From positions 87,100 through 151,099 of the forward strand of contig NZ_KV823406.1 of the NCBI RefSeq assembly GCF_001815935.1: a stretch of DNA of 64,000 nucleotides, given 5' to 3'. Below are positions 53,538 to 62,915 of this stretch, in pieces. The translations under genes were made by a program, and so were the position numbers. This stretch comes from Corynebacterium sp. HMSC04H06 (lineage in GTDB: Bacteria; Actinomycetota; Actinomycetes; Mycobacteriales; Mycobacteriaceae). The stretch's first letter is position 1. The number at the start of each line of letters is the position of its first letter. The notes under the pieces were generated by a model. The model did no database searches. It had not been told where the DNA came from and was given only the letters and a program-made list of their open reading frames with translations.

Positions 53538-54396
53538 TGACCTCGAGCGCCAGGTTGTGGTACTGCGAGGCCGCCTGTGAGCTCGGCGCCCAAGTGGTGA
53601 TCGGCTCGCCGGCCACGGAGGTCTCCGGGAAGCGGACGGTGCGCGTGATGACCGTGTCGAAGACCTTGTCCCCGAAGTACTCGACCACCCGCGACATCAC
53701 CTCGCGGGCGTGCTTGGTGCGGCGATCGAACATGGTCACCAGGATGCCCAGGACTTCCAGATCGAAGTTGATGCGGTCGGAGACTTTCTCCACGGTGTCC
53801 GTCAGCAGCGCCAGGCCGCGCAGAGAGAAGAACTCGCACTCCATCGGGATAATAACGCCCTGGGAGCAGGCCAGCGCGTTGACGGTCAGCAGGCCCAGCG
53901 AGGGCTGGCAGTCGATGATGATGAAATCATAGTCGCGGCGGACCGGGCGCAGCGCCCGGGCCAAGGTGTGCTCGCGGCCGACCTCGTTGACCAACTGGAT
54001 CTCCGCCGCGGACAGGTCGATGTTCGCGGGCACCAAGTCCAGGCCGTCGACGGCCGTGTGCTTGATGGCGGAATGAATGGAGATCTGGCTGTCCAGCATG
54101 ACGTCGTAGATCGTGTCTTCAATCTCGTCATGGGTCAGCCCCAGCCCCGCCGAGAGCGCGCCCTGCGGGTCCAAGTCCACCAAGAGCACGCGGCGGCCGA
54201 GCGCCGCGAGGCACGCCCCCATGTTGATGGTCGAGGTGGTCTTGCCGACCCCGCCCTTCTGGTTGCACATGGAGATGATGGTCGCGGGCCCATGGGAATC
54301 AAGGGGGGCGGGCTCGGGCAGCTCACGAACCGGCCGGCCCGTCAAGCCCACTTCGACCTCAGAGGCATCGAACAGACCATCGTCGCTCACAGTCAC
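53509..54396 (-). CDS. ParA/Soj family ATPase
   Basis: 295 residues. Deviant Walker A ISMCNQKGGVGKTTSTINMG, Walker A' LLVDLDPQGAL, Walker B IIIDCQPSLGLL. Length and motifs match chromosomal ParA-like proteins. No parB is nearby, so it is probably the second ParA-like protein encoded beside scpAB in actinobacteria, not the ori-associated one. 138 bases separate it from xerD. Confidence 0.93.
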   Translation of the reverse strand: MTVSDDGLFDASEVEVGLTGRPVRELPEPAPLDSHGPATIISMCNQKGGVGKTTSTINMGACLAALGRRVLLVDLDPQGALSAGLGLTHDEIEDTIYDVMLDSQISIHSAIKHTAVDGLDLVPANIDLSAAEIQLVNEVGREHTLARALRPVRRDYDFIIIDCQPSLGLLTVNALACSQGVIIPMECEFFSLRGLALLTDTVEKVSDRINFDLEVLGILVTMFDRRTKHAREVMSRVVEYFGDKVFDTVITRTVRFPETSVAGEPITTWAPSSQAASQYHNLALEVIERTSPSRG

Positions 54397-54449
54397 ACCT
54401 GCTTCCTTGACTAGCTAGCGCGCCACGCAACGCCGGTACCGCAACTAGC

Positions 54450-54467
54450 AATTACACGCTTGTAATT
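54450..54467. repeat. 18-base inverted repeat upstream of parA
   Basis: AATTACA-CGCT-TGTAATT, a perfect 7-base inverted repeat with 4-base spacer, 53 bases before the parA start. Position and AT-richness fit an operator. No protein could be assigned. Confidence 0.5.
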
Positions 54468-54534
54468 AACACATTACCCTTAGACCGTAACGCGGCGACA
54501 CCCAACCGTCACAGTCAAGGCTATTTGGTTGATT

Positions 54535-55464
54535 TTACGCGCGCGGATGGGCTGTCCGCCACACCTCGCGGAGGGAATCCGCGCTGACGTGGGTGTAGAT
54601 CTGCGTCGTCGTCACCGAGGAATGCCCCAGCAGCTCCTGGACGGTACGCACGTCCGCGCCACCCTCCAACAGGTGCGTGGCAAAAGAGTGGCGCAGGGTG
54701 TGCGGGGAAATCTTCTTGCTCAACCCTGCCCGGGCCACCGCCTGTTGGATCACCGCCCACGCGGACTGGCGCGACAGGCGCTTGCCCCGGGTGTTGAGGA
54801 AGACCGCTGGGCTCAGCCCGCGGCTCAGAGCCGGGCGCCCGCGCACCAGGTAGGCGTCCACGGCCGCCTGAGCCATCGAGCCCACCGGTACCAGGCGCTC
54901 TTTGCCACCCTTGCCTTCGAGCTTGATGATGCCGTCGCCACCGGAGATATCGTCCACGTCCACGCGCATCAGCTCCGAGATACGCGCGCCGGTGCCGTAG
55001 AGCATCTCCAGCAGCGCGCGGTCCCGAAGGTCCAACGCGGTGGCCTCCGGGCCCTGGGGCACGGCATCGATAAGCGCCGAAACCTCGTCCACCGACAGGG
55101 TCTCGGGAAGGTGGGTGCCGGTCGAAGGCGGCGAGACCTCCGCAGCCACGTCGACGGCCACCTCCCCCTCGGTGACCGCGAATTTGTGCAGGCCGCGGGC
55201 CACCACCAGCGCGCGGCTGGCCGAGGACGCCGCCAACGGCCGGTGCCCGGCATAGCCGCGGCGCAGGTCCGCCATATAGGCCTCGACCTGGCTGGTCGTC
55301 ACGTCCTTAAGGTCACTCACCCCGGCCTGTTCCAGCCACTCCAGGTAGCGGTTGACGTCCCGGCGGTAGTTGCTCAACGTGTTGCCGGCGGCGCCGCGCT
55401 CGACGGCCAGGTGATTGAGCCAGGTATCCGCCACCTCGCGCAGCGGGCTGTGGCTATCGCTCAC
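54535..55464 (-). CDS. xerD: Site-specific tyrosine recombinase XerD
   Basis: 309 residues. SAM-like N-terminal domain (about 5-95), then the catalytic domain with Arg in [25 protein letters not shown] (His-x-x-Arg), [16 protein letters not shown] (His and the nucleophilic Tyr). It resolves chromosome dimers at dif with XerC. Its neighbours are NUDIX hydrolase and parA, a standard actinobacterial arrangement. The 10-base gap to the NUDIX gene suggests co-transcription. Confidence 0.96.
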   Translation of the reverse strand: MSDSHSPLREVADTWLNHLAVERGAAGNTLSNYRRDVNRYLEWLEQAGVSDLKDVTTSQVEAYMADLRRGYAGHRPLAASSASRALVVARGLHKFAVTEGEVAVDVAAEVSPPSTGTHLPETLSVDEVSALIDAVPQGPEATALDLRDRALLEMLYGTGARISELMRVDVDDISGGDGIIKLEGKGGKERLVPVGSMAQAAVDAYLVRGRPALSRGLSPAVFLNTRGKRLSRQSAWAVIQQAVARAGLSKKISPHTLRHSFATHLLEGGADVRTVQELLGHSSVTTTQIYTHVSADSLREVWRTAHPRA

Positions 55465-55474
55465 CGCTTGTCAC

Positions 55475-56113
55475 TCACTGCTTCTTCAGGTCCGGGCCGG
55501 GCCGGCGCGCCGCGATCGAGTTCGGGCGCAAATCAAAGGGGGCATCGACCCCGCGCAAGGTCCGCCCACCCTGCTGGTAGGCGAAGGCGGCGAGGATGCC
55601 GGCGACCGCGATGGAATTGACCACCTGGCCGGAAAAAACCATGTCGACGGCCTCCCCCAGGTCGACCCAGGCGCGTTCTATGTCGGCTTCTTCGTCCCCG
55701 ACAGCGTCCAGCAGCTCCACCTCGTGCAGGTTCTGGGCCAGGTAGATGCGGCTGGCCTCCTCGCAGAAGCCGGGCGAGGTCACGATATCGGCCAAGACCG
55801 CCCAGTCCTCGGCGGTCAGGCCCGCCTCCTCCTGCAGCTCCCGCTGGGCGCCGTCGAAGGCGGGCTCGTCCTTGACGTCGAGCAACCCGGCGGGGATCTC
55901 CCACAGCCGCTGCCCCACCGAGTGGCGGTACTGCCGGATAAGCGCTACCTGGTCCTTTCCGTTGAGTGCCACAATGGCTACCGCGCCCATGTGCTCGACC
56001 ACCTCGCGGTAGGCCTGGTGGTCGTCCGGCATGGACACCAGGTCCTTGCGGACGGCGATGATCGGAGCGTCCAGGAGGAGCTCAGAGTCGAGCGTTGCGA
56101 ATTCGTGGGCCAC
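55475..56113 (-). CDS. NUDIX hydrolase, ADP-ribose pyrophosphatase type
   Basis: 212 residues from GTG 56113; the open frame upstream overlaps steB and is not coding. The Nudix box is GLLDVKDEPAFDGAQRELQEEAGL, with the RELQEEAG core intact. The flanking strands resemble ADP-ribose pyrophosphatases (DLVSMPDDHQAYREVVEHMGAV). Cytosolic housekeeping enzyme. Its start overlaps no gene but lies 16 bases inside the convergent... direction of steB, which ends at 56130. Confidence 0.92.
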   Translation of the reverse strand: MAHEFATLDSELLLDAPIIAVRKDLVSMPDDHQAYREVVEHMGAVAIVALNGKDQVALIRQYRHSVGQRLWEIPAGLLDVKDEPAFDGAQRELQEEAGLTAEDWAVLADIVTSPGFCEEASRIYLAQNLHEVELLDAVGDEEADIERAWVDLGEAVDMVFSGQVVNSIAVAGILAAFAYQQGGRTLRGVDAPFDLRPNSIAARRPGPDLKKQ

Positions 56114-56129
56114 GGTATCCCCTCTCGTG

Positions 56130-57062
56130 CTAGTTGGATTCCGGCTTGGCCGGCGCGGCGGCCTCTGCCGAGGCCGCGGAGCCATAGGCGCCGTCGCCGC
56201 CATCGAGCTGCTCGGCGACGGCGAGCACCGCCGCCATCCGGGCGAAGGAACGATCCACCGAGTCCACGGTGGAGATGTGCGAGTCGGCGCCGCGCAGGGA
56301 GCCGATCACGCCGTCCGGGGCGGCCTGCTCCACGCGGCCGGCCACGACGGTGTTGTTCCCCACCTCGTCGATGGCCTCGGCGAAGGTGCCCAGCGTCTCC
56401 GTGGCGTAGCCTTCCTTCTCGGAACCGGTCACCAGCAGCACCGCCTGCGCCGGGCGCATGGTCCCGTCCTCGTAGTCGATGAAGCCGGCCTTACGCAGCG
56501 CCTGCAGCAGCTGCGCGCGATCGTCAACGCTCGCCAGCGGCTGGGCGTCGTCCGGGTTCATGAGCATGGCCGCCCCCAGGGCCTGGCCGGCGTGGGTACC
56601 GGGCGAGATCCTGTCCTCGCTCAGCTCCGCCCCGGCGGGCAGGGTGTTGGCCACGATGGACTTCAGCTCGTCGGCCTTGTCCTGGGTGAAAAAGTCCTGC
56701 GTCAGCTTGAGGTGGCCGGCCTTTTGCGCGCCGGCGCTGTGCAACAGGGACTGCAGTCCGCGGATATCGCCGTCGGCGGCGTCCGGGGTGCTGATGACCA
56801 GCACCGGGCGGTCGCTCAAGGTGTCCCGCACCGTCTCGGAGCTAAACTCCCGGACGACCGAGTCGGAGGAATTAGCCTGGGCGCGCGCGATCTCCTTGTC
56901 TTGCACGGCCTTCTCATAATCACTGTTGTCGTTGTTCCCGCTGGCGGTAGGCGCCCCATCCATCGAGGGGGCCAGCACCAGGGCACCTAAGGCCACGCCC
57001 GCGGCTACGCCGAAACCAAGCCCGGCGATGACGCCGCCGGGTACGGAGCTAGAGCCTTTCAC
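56130..57062 (-). CDS. steB: SteB / MctB-like membrane-anchored protein
   Basis: 310 residues. One N-terminal transmembrane helix (about 9-30, VIAGLGFGVAAGVALGALVL) and an extracytoplasmic domain. The family includes the copper-transport-linked MctB (Rv1698) of mycobacteria and SteB of C. glutamicum, where SteA and SteB act in daughter-cell separation and cell-wall peptidase control. Location directly after steA and the 4-base overlap with it support SteB. Ala-rich C-terminal tail. No cysteine or methionine cluster for copper is evident. Confidence 0.85.
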   Translation of the reverse strand: MKGSSSVPGGVIAGLGFGVAAGVALGALVLAPSMDGAPTASGNNDNSDYEKAVQDKEIARAQANSSDSVVREFSSETVRDTLSDRPVLVISTPDAADGDIRGLQSLLHSAGAQKAGHLKLTQDFFTQDKADELKSIVANTLPAGAELSEDRISPGTHAGQALGAAMLMNPDDAQPLASVDDRAQLLQALRKAGFIDYEDGTMRPAQAVLLVTGSEKEGYATETLGTFAEAIDEVGNNTVVAGRVEQAAPDGVIGSLRGADSHISTVDSVDRSFARMAAVLAVAEQLDGGDGAYGSAASAEAAAPAKPESN

Positions 57063-58252
57063 TTAAACCACCCTTGGACGGTCAGCGCCAGGTTATTCCA
57101 GGTGTCGACGAGATTGTCGGCGAATCCGCCGTCGCCGCCAAGGCCGACCACCAGCACGATGACCGCCAAGGCGACCAGGATACCCAGGATGGCCCACAGC
57201 CACGCGCCCCCGCCGCCGCGATTGACCGTGTAGAGGTTGATGATGGCGTCCGCGTCCACCACGCGGGTTCCCGCTTTGACCCGCGACAGGAGTGCGGCCG
57301 GCGTAGCGTGCGGGCGGTCGGCGAAGACGTCGTCCAGGTCCACGGCGTTGCCGACCTGCACGATCATCTGGGCGTCGTGGTAGTCAGCCAGCAGCAGCGC
57401 CAGGTCCGTGGCGGACTGCGTGGCCGCGGGGAAGGTCATCGCGCCGATGCCCAGGTCCTGGATGCGCTCCAGGCCCTCGGCCGTGCCGTCCGGCTCGGCC
57501 GGCAGGATCACGCGCGCGCCGGAGCGCAGCGTCTCGGCGGCAATGCCCGCCGGGTTACCCACAATGAGATCGGGCTTGTAGCCGAGCTCCACCAGGGTGT
57601 CGGCGGCGGCGTCGACGCCGATGAGGTAGGGCTCGTACTCGCGGATGAAGTTGTGCAGGTCCTTGACCTTGCCGCGGTGGCCCTCGGCGTCCGAGACCAC
57701 GACGACCTTCCGGCCCTGCATTTCGGATCCCGCGTCCGGAACGCCGAGGCCGTCGATGAGCAGCGGGCCCTCGGAGTGGATGAACTCGATGGAGTTGCCG
57801 AAGTAGGCCTCCATGTGGTCGATGAGGCCGCGCTGGGCGTTGGCGAACTCGTCTTCGGCGGCGGCGCGCTCCACGAGCTTGCCGGTGCCGATCGCCTTAT
57901 CACCCAGGTAGACGGTGCCGTCGTCGGTGATCCGCGCCTTCTTGCCGTCGCGGAACTCAGACATGAAGGCCTCACCGAGGTCCTCCAAGAGGACCACCTC
58001 GGCGTCCAGCAGCATGTGCGGGCCGTAGTTCGGGATGACTCCCGTGGTGAACTTGTGGAGGTTGATTACGGCAGCAGGGGAAATATCCACCAGGGCCTGG
58101 GCCTCCTGGCGGGAGATATCTGCGGCGCTAATGACGGCAATATCACCGGCATGGAACTTCTTCATGCCTTTGCCGCCCGGGGTGCAATCGCGCAATGCGC
58201 CGTGCAGCCCCGGCAGGTCGTCGTTGCGGGAAAACAAACTCATGTCTGGCAT
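57059..58252 (-). CDS. steA: Cytokinetic-ring protein SteA
   Basis: 397 residues. A large cytosolic region (about 1-340) with a thiamin-pyrophosphokinase-like glycine pattern (DLIVGNPAG, VVVSDAEGHRGKVKD) precedes one transmembrane helix near the C-terminus (about 350-372, WLWAILGILVALAVIVLVVGL). In C. glutamicum SteA localises to the division ring and works with SteB. The stop overlaps the steB start. The gene starts 27 bases after recN. Confidence 0.87.
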   Translation of the reverse strand: MPDMSLFSRNDDLPGLHGALRDCTPGGKGMKKFHAGDIAVISAADISRQEAQALVDISPAAVINLHKFTTGVIPNYGPHMLLDAEVVLLEDLGEAFMSEFRDGKKARITDDGTVYLGDKAIGTGKLVERAAAEDEFANAQRGLIDHMEAYFGNSIEFIHSEGPLLIDGLGVPDAGSEMQGRKVVVVSDAEGHRGKVKDLHNFIREYEPYLIGVDAAADTLVELGYKPDLIVGNPAGIAAETLRSGARVILPAEPDGTAEGLERIQDLGIGAMTFPAATQSATDLALLLADYHDAQMIVQVGNAVDLDDVFADRPHATPAALLSRVKAGTRVVDADAIINLYTVNRGGGGAWLWAILGILVALAVIVLVVGLGGDGGFADNLVDTWNNLALTVQGWFK

Positions 58253-58278
58253 TGTCCCCCGTCGCGGGGCAAAAGTGG

Positions 58279-60024
58279 TTAAGGCGCGCGGAAAGATGCG
58301 ACTTCCGCTTGCGCTTTGTCAAATAATTCCGCCGCGTGGGCGCGGCCGGTGGCCGTGTCGTCGAGACCGGCCAGCATCCGGGCGAGTTCCTCGATACGCT
58401 CCTGCCGGTCCAGGTTGGATACGCCGGAGATCACGGTCTCGTCGGAGACCTCCTTGGCCACGTGCAGGTGGCAGTCCGCGTAGGCGGCCACCTGCGGCAG
58501 GTGGGTGACCACGATGACCTGATGGTTGCGCGCGAGCTTGGCCAGCCGGCGGCCGATCTCCACCGCCGCGCGGCCGCCCACCCCAGCGTCCACCTCGTCG
58601 AAGACCATGGTTCCGCCCTCATTGTCCGCCGAGAGGATCACCTCGAGGGCGAGCATGACGCGGGAGAGCTCACCGCCGGAGGCGGCGCTGGCCAGGGGCC
58701 GGGCGTCGGCGGCGTCGTTGGGCGCCATCGCGATTTCGACCTCGTCCGCCCCGGTGCGCGAGTACTTCGCTGGCCGGACCGCGACCTCGATGCGCGCCTT
58801 GGGCATCGCCAGCCCGCGCAGCTCCTGGGTGACAGCCGCCGCCAAGTCCCCCGCCGCGCGCGTGCGTTCCCGGGTAAGCATTTCCGCCGCGGCGATCATC
58901 TCCTTTTCGGCGGCGGCGACGTCCTTCTTCAGCTCCTCGAGAGCCTCGCTGGAGACGTCCATGGTGCCCAGCTTGGCCACAGCCTCGTCCCGCCAGGCGA
59001 TAACCCCCTGGATGTCCGGGGCGTATTTGCGGGTCAACTGCTTGAGTTCCTGTTGGCGCACCAGGGACTTTTCCAGAAGGTTTGGGTCGGCCGGCAGCTG
59101 CCCCAAGAAGAGCCCCAACTCGCCGGAAATATCCGCCAGCTGGGCGGTGATGTCTTGCATCCTCTCGCCTAGCGCCTGCAGCTGGGAATCCGAGCTGGCA
59201 GCCAGCGCCGCCGCGGCAGACCCCAGCTGGGTGGAGGCTGCCTCCTGCTCGGCGTAGCCGCCGGCTGCCTGCGCCCCGTCTGCCCCCTCGATGCCCTCTG
59301 GGCCGTCGATACCGGCCAGCGCCGTGGTGGCCGCCTCCCGCAGGGCGTCGACGTCCTGGAGCCGCCGGATTTGCTCGACCAGCTCAGTGTCTTCCCCATC
59401 CACCGGGCTGACTTTGTCGATCTCGTCGACGGCGAACTGCAGGCGGTCGACCTCTTGGGCCATCTCGCGGCGCGACTGCGTCTTGCGCTTGAGCTCGCGG
59501 GCTAGCTTGCGCCAGGCGGTGAACTTCTCGGTGTAGGCCTCGCGCAGGCCGGGCAGCGCCTCGTCGGAGCGGTCCAGGGCCGCCAGCTGTTGTTCCGGGG
59601 CGAGCAGGCGCAACTGATCGTTTTGTCCGTGGATGGTCAGTACCTCGCCGGTGAACTCGGCCAGGGTCGCGGCCGGGACGGCCCGGCCGCCCAAGTGGGC
59701 CTTGGAGCGGCCGGCCGCCCACACGGTGCGGGTGGTGATGAACTCGCCGTTGTCGTCCGGCTGCCCGCCGGATTCCTCGACGATCTCGGCCGCGCGCTGG
59801 GAGGAGGTGGCAAAGGTGCCCTCCACGACCGCTTTCTTCGCCCCGCTGCGCACGCGGGAGGCGTCCGCGCGGGCGCCGGCCAGCAGTCGCAGGCCGGTGA
59901 CCACCATGGTCTTGCCGGCGCCGGTCTCACCGGTGAGCACGGTCAGGCCGTCGGCCAGCTCGGCGCTCGACTTGTGGATGACACCCAGATCTTCGATGGT
60001 GATATCGGTTAGCACGCCTATCAC
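58279..60024 (-). CDS. recN: DNA repair protein RecN
   Basis: 581 residues, an SMC-like ATPase for double-strand-break repair. Walker A VLTGETGAGKTMV near residue 35, a coiled-coil middle (about 150-400) and at the C-terminal the signature SGGELSRVMLALEV and Walker B MVFDEVDAGVGG. Order tlyA-nadK-recN is conserved in actinobacteria. A second tail domain follows the signature. Stop precedes steA by 26 bases. Confidence 0.96.
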   Translation of the reverse strand: MIGVLTDITIEDLGVIHKSSAELADGLTVLTGETGAGKTMVVTGLRLLAGARADASRVRSGAKKAVVEGTFATSSQRAAEIVEESGGQPDDNGEFITTRTVWAAGRSKAHLGGRAVPAATLAEFTGEVLTIHGQNDQLRLLAPEQQLAALDRSDEALPGLREAYTEKFTAWRKLARELKRKTQSRREMAQEVDRLQFAVDEIDKVSPVDGEDTELVEQIRRLQDVDALREAATTALAGIDGPEGIEGADGAQAAGGYAEQEAASTQLGSAAAALAASSDSQLQALGERMQDITAQLADISGELGLFLGQLPADPNLLEKSLVRQQELKQLTRKYAPDIQGVIAWRDEAVAKLGTMDVSSEALEELKKDVAAAEKEMIAAAEMLTRERTRAAGDLAAAVTQELRGLAMPKARIEVAVRPAKYSRTGADEVEIAMAPNDAADARPLASAASGGELSRVMLALEVILSADNEGGTMVFDEVDAGVGGRAAVEIGRRLAKLARNHQVIVVTHLPQVAAYADCHLHVAKEVSDETVISGVSNLDRQERIEELARMLAGLDDTATGRAHAAELFDKAQAEVASFRAP

Positions 60025-60044
60025 TGACTCCTTCCGTGGGGCGG

Positions 60045-60950
60045 TTAGCGCTGCGGGCCCCGCCAGCCCTCGACGGGGAGCCGCAGCTTGGACACCAGGC
60101 GGTCCGTGAACGGGTGATCGTCCAGCCGGACCCAGCGCACCGGGTGCTCGCCCCGCACGACCTCGACGCGGGAGCCCGGTGGCATGGCGATCTCGCGGAA
60201 CCCGTCCATGTTAACCAACGCCGCCGACGTTTCGGAGGCGGATTCGACGGCGACGGTAGATTTCGGGGAGACGACTAGCGGCTTGGTAAACAGCGCGTGG
60301 GCGTTGTTGGGCACCACCAGGATGGCATCCAGCTCCGGCCACAGCACCGGGCCGCCGGCCGAAAACGCGTAGGCGGTAGAGCCCGTGGGCGTGGAAATCA
60401 GCACGCCGTCGCAGCCGAAGGCCATGACCGGGCGGGCGTCCACCTCCAGGATGGCGTCCAAGACCCCGGAACGGTTCAAGTTTTCCATGCTGACCTCGTT
60501 GAGAGCCCAGCTGCGGCCGATCAGCTCGTCGTCGGGTCCGGTGACCGTGACGTCGATGGTCATCCGGTCTTCGATGCGGTAGTGGCGCGAGACCACCCGC
60601 TCGATGGCCTTGTCCAGGGATTCTGCCTCCCATTCGGCGAGGAAGCCGACGTGGCCCAAGTTGATACCCAGCACCGGCACGTCCACGGCGCGTGCCATGT
60701 CTGCTGCGCGCAGGAAGGTCCCGTCCCCGCCCAGGACGAGTACCAGCTCGCAGCCTTCGGCTGCCGCCGCGGTGTGCTGGACGTGCGGGAAGACGGGCAG
60801 GATCTCGGCCGGGGCGCACACGCGCACGACGATGCCGGCCTCGTCCAGCAGCTGCGCCGCCCGGTCCGTGGCGGCCAGGTTGGTGCTGCGGCCGGCGTGG
60901 GGGACCAAAAGGATTTCGCGCTGCTGCGCCACCGTGTTTTCCTGGCTCAC
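60045..60950 (-). CDS. nadK: NAD kinase
   Basis: 301 residues. The GGDGTFLRAADMARAVD motif, NLGHVGFLAE and the ISTPTGSTAYAFSAGGP nucleotide-binding segment are all present. It phosphorylates NAD+ to NADP+ (ATP or polyphosphate as donor in actinobacteria). The start overlaps tlyA by 4 bases; recN follows 20 bases later. Confidence 0.97.
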   Translation of the reverse strand: MSQENTVAQQREILLVPHAGRSTNLAATDRAAQLLDEAGIVVRVCAPAEILPVFPHVQHTAAAAEGCELVLVLGGDGTFLRAADMARAVDVPVLGINLGHVGFLAEWEAESLDKAIERVVSRHYRIEDRMTIDVTVTGPDDELIGRSWALNEVSMENLNRSGVLDAILEVDARPVMAFGCDGVLISTPTGSTAYAFSAGGPVLWPELDAILVVPNNAHALFTKPLVVSPKSTVAVESASETSAALVNMDGFREIAMPPGSRVEVVRGEHPVRWVRLDDHPFTDRLVSKLRLPVEGWRGPQR

Positions 60951-61762
60951 TGCGGCCCCTCCTTGATTGCCTTGTCGATCATTGTCTCCAATTCTGCCTG
61001 CCCCGGCTGCGTCTTCGCCTCATCGGCGACTAGGTGCAGGAAGTATTCCACGTTCCCGCTCGGTCCCGGCAGCGGGGAGGCACACACGTTCTGGCAGCTG
61101 AGCCCCAGCTCCTGGGCGAAACGCGCGATGTCGAGCGTGACCTCGGCGCGCAGCTGCGGCGAGCGCACCACCCCGCCCTGGCCCAGGCGGTCCTTGCCGA
61201 CCTCGAATTGGGGCTTGACCATGGGCAGCAGGAAAGCGCCGGGCCGCAGGCAGGAGACGATGGCCGGCAGCACCAGCTTCAGGGAAATAAACGATAGGTC
61301 ACCCACCATGGCATCGGCCGGCTGGCCGATGGTCTCAAGATCCAGGTGGCGGATATTGGTGCGATCGAAAACATGGACGCGCGGGTCGTTCTGCAGCCGC
61401 CAGAGCAGCTGGCCGTAGCCGACGTCCACGGAGAGCACTTCCTTTGCGCCGTTGCGCAGGCAGACGTCGGTGAACCCGCCCGTCGATGCCCCCGCGTCGA
61501 GCACGCGCTTGCCCTCCAGCGAGACGTCAAAGGCTTCCAACGCGCCGAGCAGCTTGTGGGCGCCGCGGGAGGCCCAATCGTCCTCGGGGGCGTGCTCGAC
61601 CCGGATAGAGGCCTCCGGCTCCACGATGGTGGCCGGCTTGGCTGCCTTGAAGCCGTTGACGAAGACTCGGTCGCCCTTGATCATCTCGACGGCCTGCTCC
61701 CGGGAACGCGCGATTTTGCGCCGGACGAGCTCCGCGTCCAGCCGCCTGCGTGCTGGTGGCAT
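60947..61762 (-). CDS. tlyA: 16S/23S rRNA 2'-O-methyltransferase TlyA
   Basis: 271 residues. An N-terminal S4 RNA-binding domain (RRRLDAELVRRKIARSREQA) and an FtsJ-like methyltransferase with motif I DAGASTGGFTDVCLRNGA and the catalytic Lys/Asp/Lys elements (GDLSFISLKL, VKPQFEVGKD). TlyA methylates C1409 of 16S and C1920 of 23S rRNA and affects capreomycin sensitivity. Overlaps the upstream 55-residue gene as ATGA. Confidence 0.95.
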   Translation of the reverse strand: MPPARRRLDAELVRRKIARSREQAVEMIKGDRVFVNGFKAAKPATIVEPEASIRVEHAPEDDWASRGAHKLLGALEAFDVSLEGKRVLDAGASTGGFTDVCLRNGAKEVLSVDVGYGQLLWRLQNDPRVHVFDRTNIRHLDLETIGQPADAMVGDLSFISLKLVLPAIVSCLRPGAFLLPMVKPQFEVGKDRLGQGGVVRSPQLRAEVTLDIARFAQELGLSCQNVCASPLPGPSGNVEYFLHLVADEAKTQPGQAELETMIDKAIKEGPQ

Positions 61763-61929
61763 CAGTTCTCCTGCAGCGCCGCACGCAGGACCTCGTGGGC
61801 GTTGTTGAGTTGATCGACTTCCTCCGGCAGGTCCCCAACCGGTTCGTTGAAAATCTCCGCGATCTTCGCGTCTACGTCCTCAGGGCTGACCTGGGTCTGC
61901 CGCGGATCGTGCGGGATGGGACGTGCCAT
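61762..61929 (-). CDS. Small conserved acidic protein, 55 residues
   Basis: ATG 61929 to TGA 61762, too short for most ORF callers. Begins MARPIPHDPRQTQVS and ends HEVLRAALQEN; no membrane segment. Its start overlaps the stop of the HAD gene (TAATG) and its stop overlaps the tlyA start (ATGA), so it is locked into the operon, which is strong evidence that it is translated. A helical, coiled-coil-like middle (VDAKIAEIF, VDQLNNAHEVLRAAL). Function unknown. Confidence 0.75.
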   Translation of the reverse strand: MARPIPHDPRQTQVSPEDVDAKIAEIFNEPVGDLPEEVDQLNNAHEVLRAALQEN

Positions 61930-62915
61930 TACCACCACGCCCCGGTGGTCTGGTCGGCCGCGTCGGAGGCCGGGCGCACATACCGCGGCGGGTGTGGCAT
62001 GGCCCAGGCGACCTCGAGCACCGTCCGCAGTGCCTGCACCGGGGTCGCCCCCGGGTCGCCGCCGCTCAAGATAATGTCCTCGCCGTCGACGCGGGCGGTA
62101 AAACCGCCCTGGGCGCCCGGGCGCAGCTGCGCCTCCGGCAGGTTGATATCACCCATCGACTCACCGATAAACGTGGGGCGCTGGTCCTTGACTGCTTCGA
62201 TGAGCGCCAGCGCGCCGGAGACCCCAGTCAGCACGTGGAAGGTGTCACAACCGGCGGCGTTGCCGCCCTGGATATCGGTGTCTAAGCGATCACCCACTGC
62301 CAGCGGGGCCTTAGAGCCAATCTCCAGGACGGCCTGGGCGAACATGGCGGCGGCGGGCTTGCCGGCGCAGGCCGGCTGCACCCCGGTCGCCGTAGACACG
62401 GCCGCCACCAGCGATCCGTTGCCCACGGCCAAACCGCGCTCCATGGGCAGGGAGGTATCCAGGTTGGAGGCGTAGAACTTCGCGCCGTTGCGGATAGCCA
62501 GAGCCGCCTCGGTCAGCTCCGCCCACCCGATGGACGGGTCGAAACCCTGCAACACTGCCTGCGGGTTCTCTTCCGCGCTGGTGACGACGGTGAAACCGGC
62601 CTGCCGGGCCAACTGCTTAAACGACTCGGCGCCCACGACCAGGACGGTCGCGCCGCTAGCTAACTCCTCACCTGCCAGGTTCAGGCAGGCCTGGGCCGAG
62701 GTCAGCACGTGCTTCGCGTCTGCCTGAATGCCCATGCCCACCAGCTTGTCGACGACGGCGCCGGGGCTGCGGGAGGCGTTGTTGGTGATATACACGCACG
62801 GCAGGCCGCAGGCGTTGATGATGTCCACGCTGGCGCCGATGGGGCGGTCGCCCTCCCAGACCGTGCCGTCGAGGTCAAGCAGCAACGAGTCGTGGGACTC
62901 TAACAGGGAAGCCAT
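61929..62915 (-). CDS. HAD-superfamily class IIA phosphatase (NagD-like)
   Basis: 328 residues. Nucleophile motif LLLDLDGTVWEGDRP, motif II VYITNNASRSP, the cap domain and LAVGDRLDTDIQGGNAAG near the C-terminal. This is the p-nitrophenylphosphatase/NagD group that acts on phosphosugars or phosphoglycolate; the substrate is not predictable. It follows the TPR-like gene directly (stop of that gene abuts). Confidence 0.9.
   Translation of the reverse strand: MASLLESHDSLLLDLDGTVWEGDRPIGASVDIINACGLPCVYITNNASRSPGAVVDKLVGMGIQADAKHVLTSAQACLNLAGEELASGATVLVVGAESFKQLARQAGFTVVTSAEENPQAVLQGFDPSIGWAELTEAALAIRNGAKFYASNLDTSLPMERGLAVGNGSLVAAVSTATGVQPACAGKPAAAMFAQAVLEIGSKAPLAVGDRLDTDIQGGNAAGCDTFHVLTGVSGALALIEAVKDQRPTFIGESMGDINLPEAQLRPGAQGGFTARVDGEDIILSGGDPGATPVQALRTVLEVAWAMPHPPRYVRPASDAADQTTGAWW

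Noticed and set aside
57074..58282. 402-codon open frame opposite steA
   Set aside because: Antisense shadow; His/Asp/Val-rich and without motifs.
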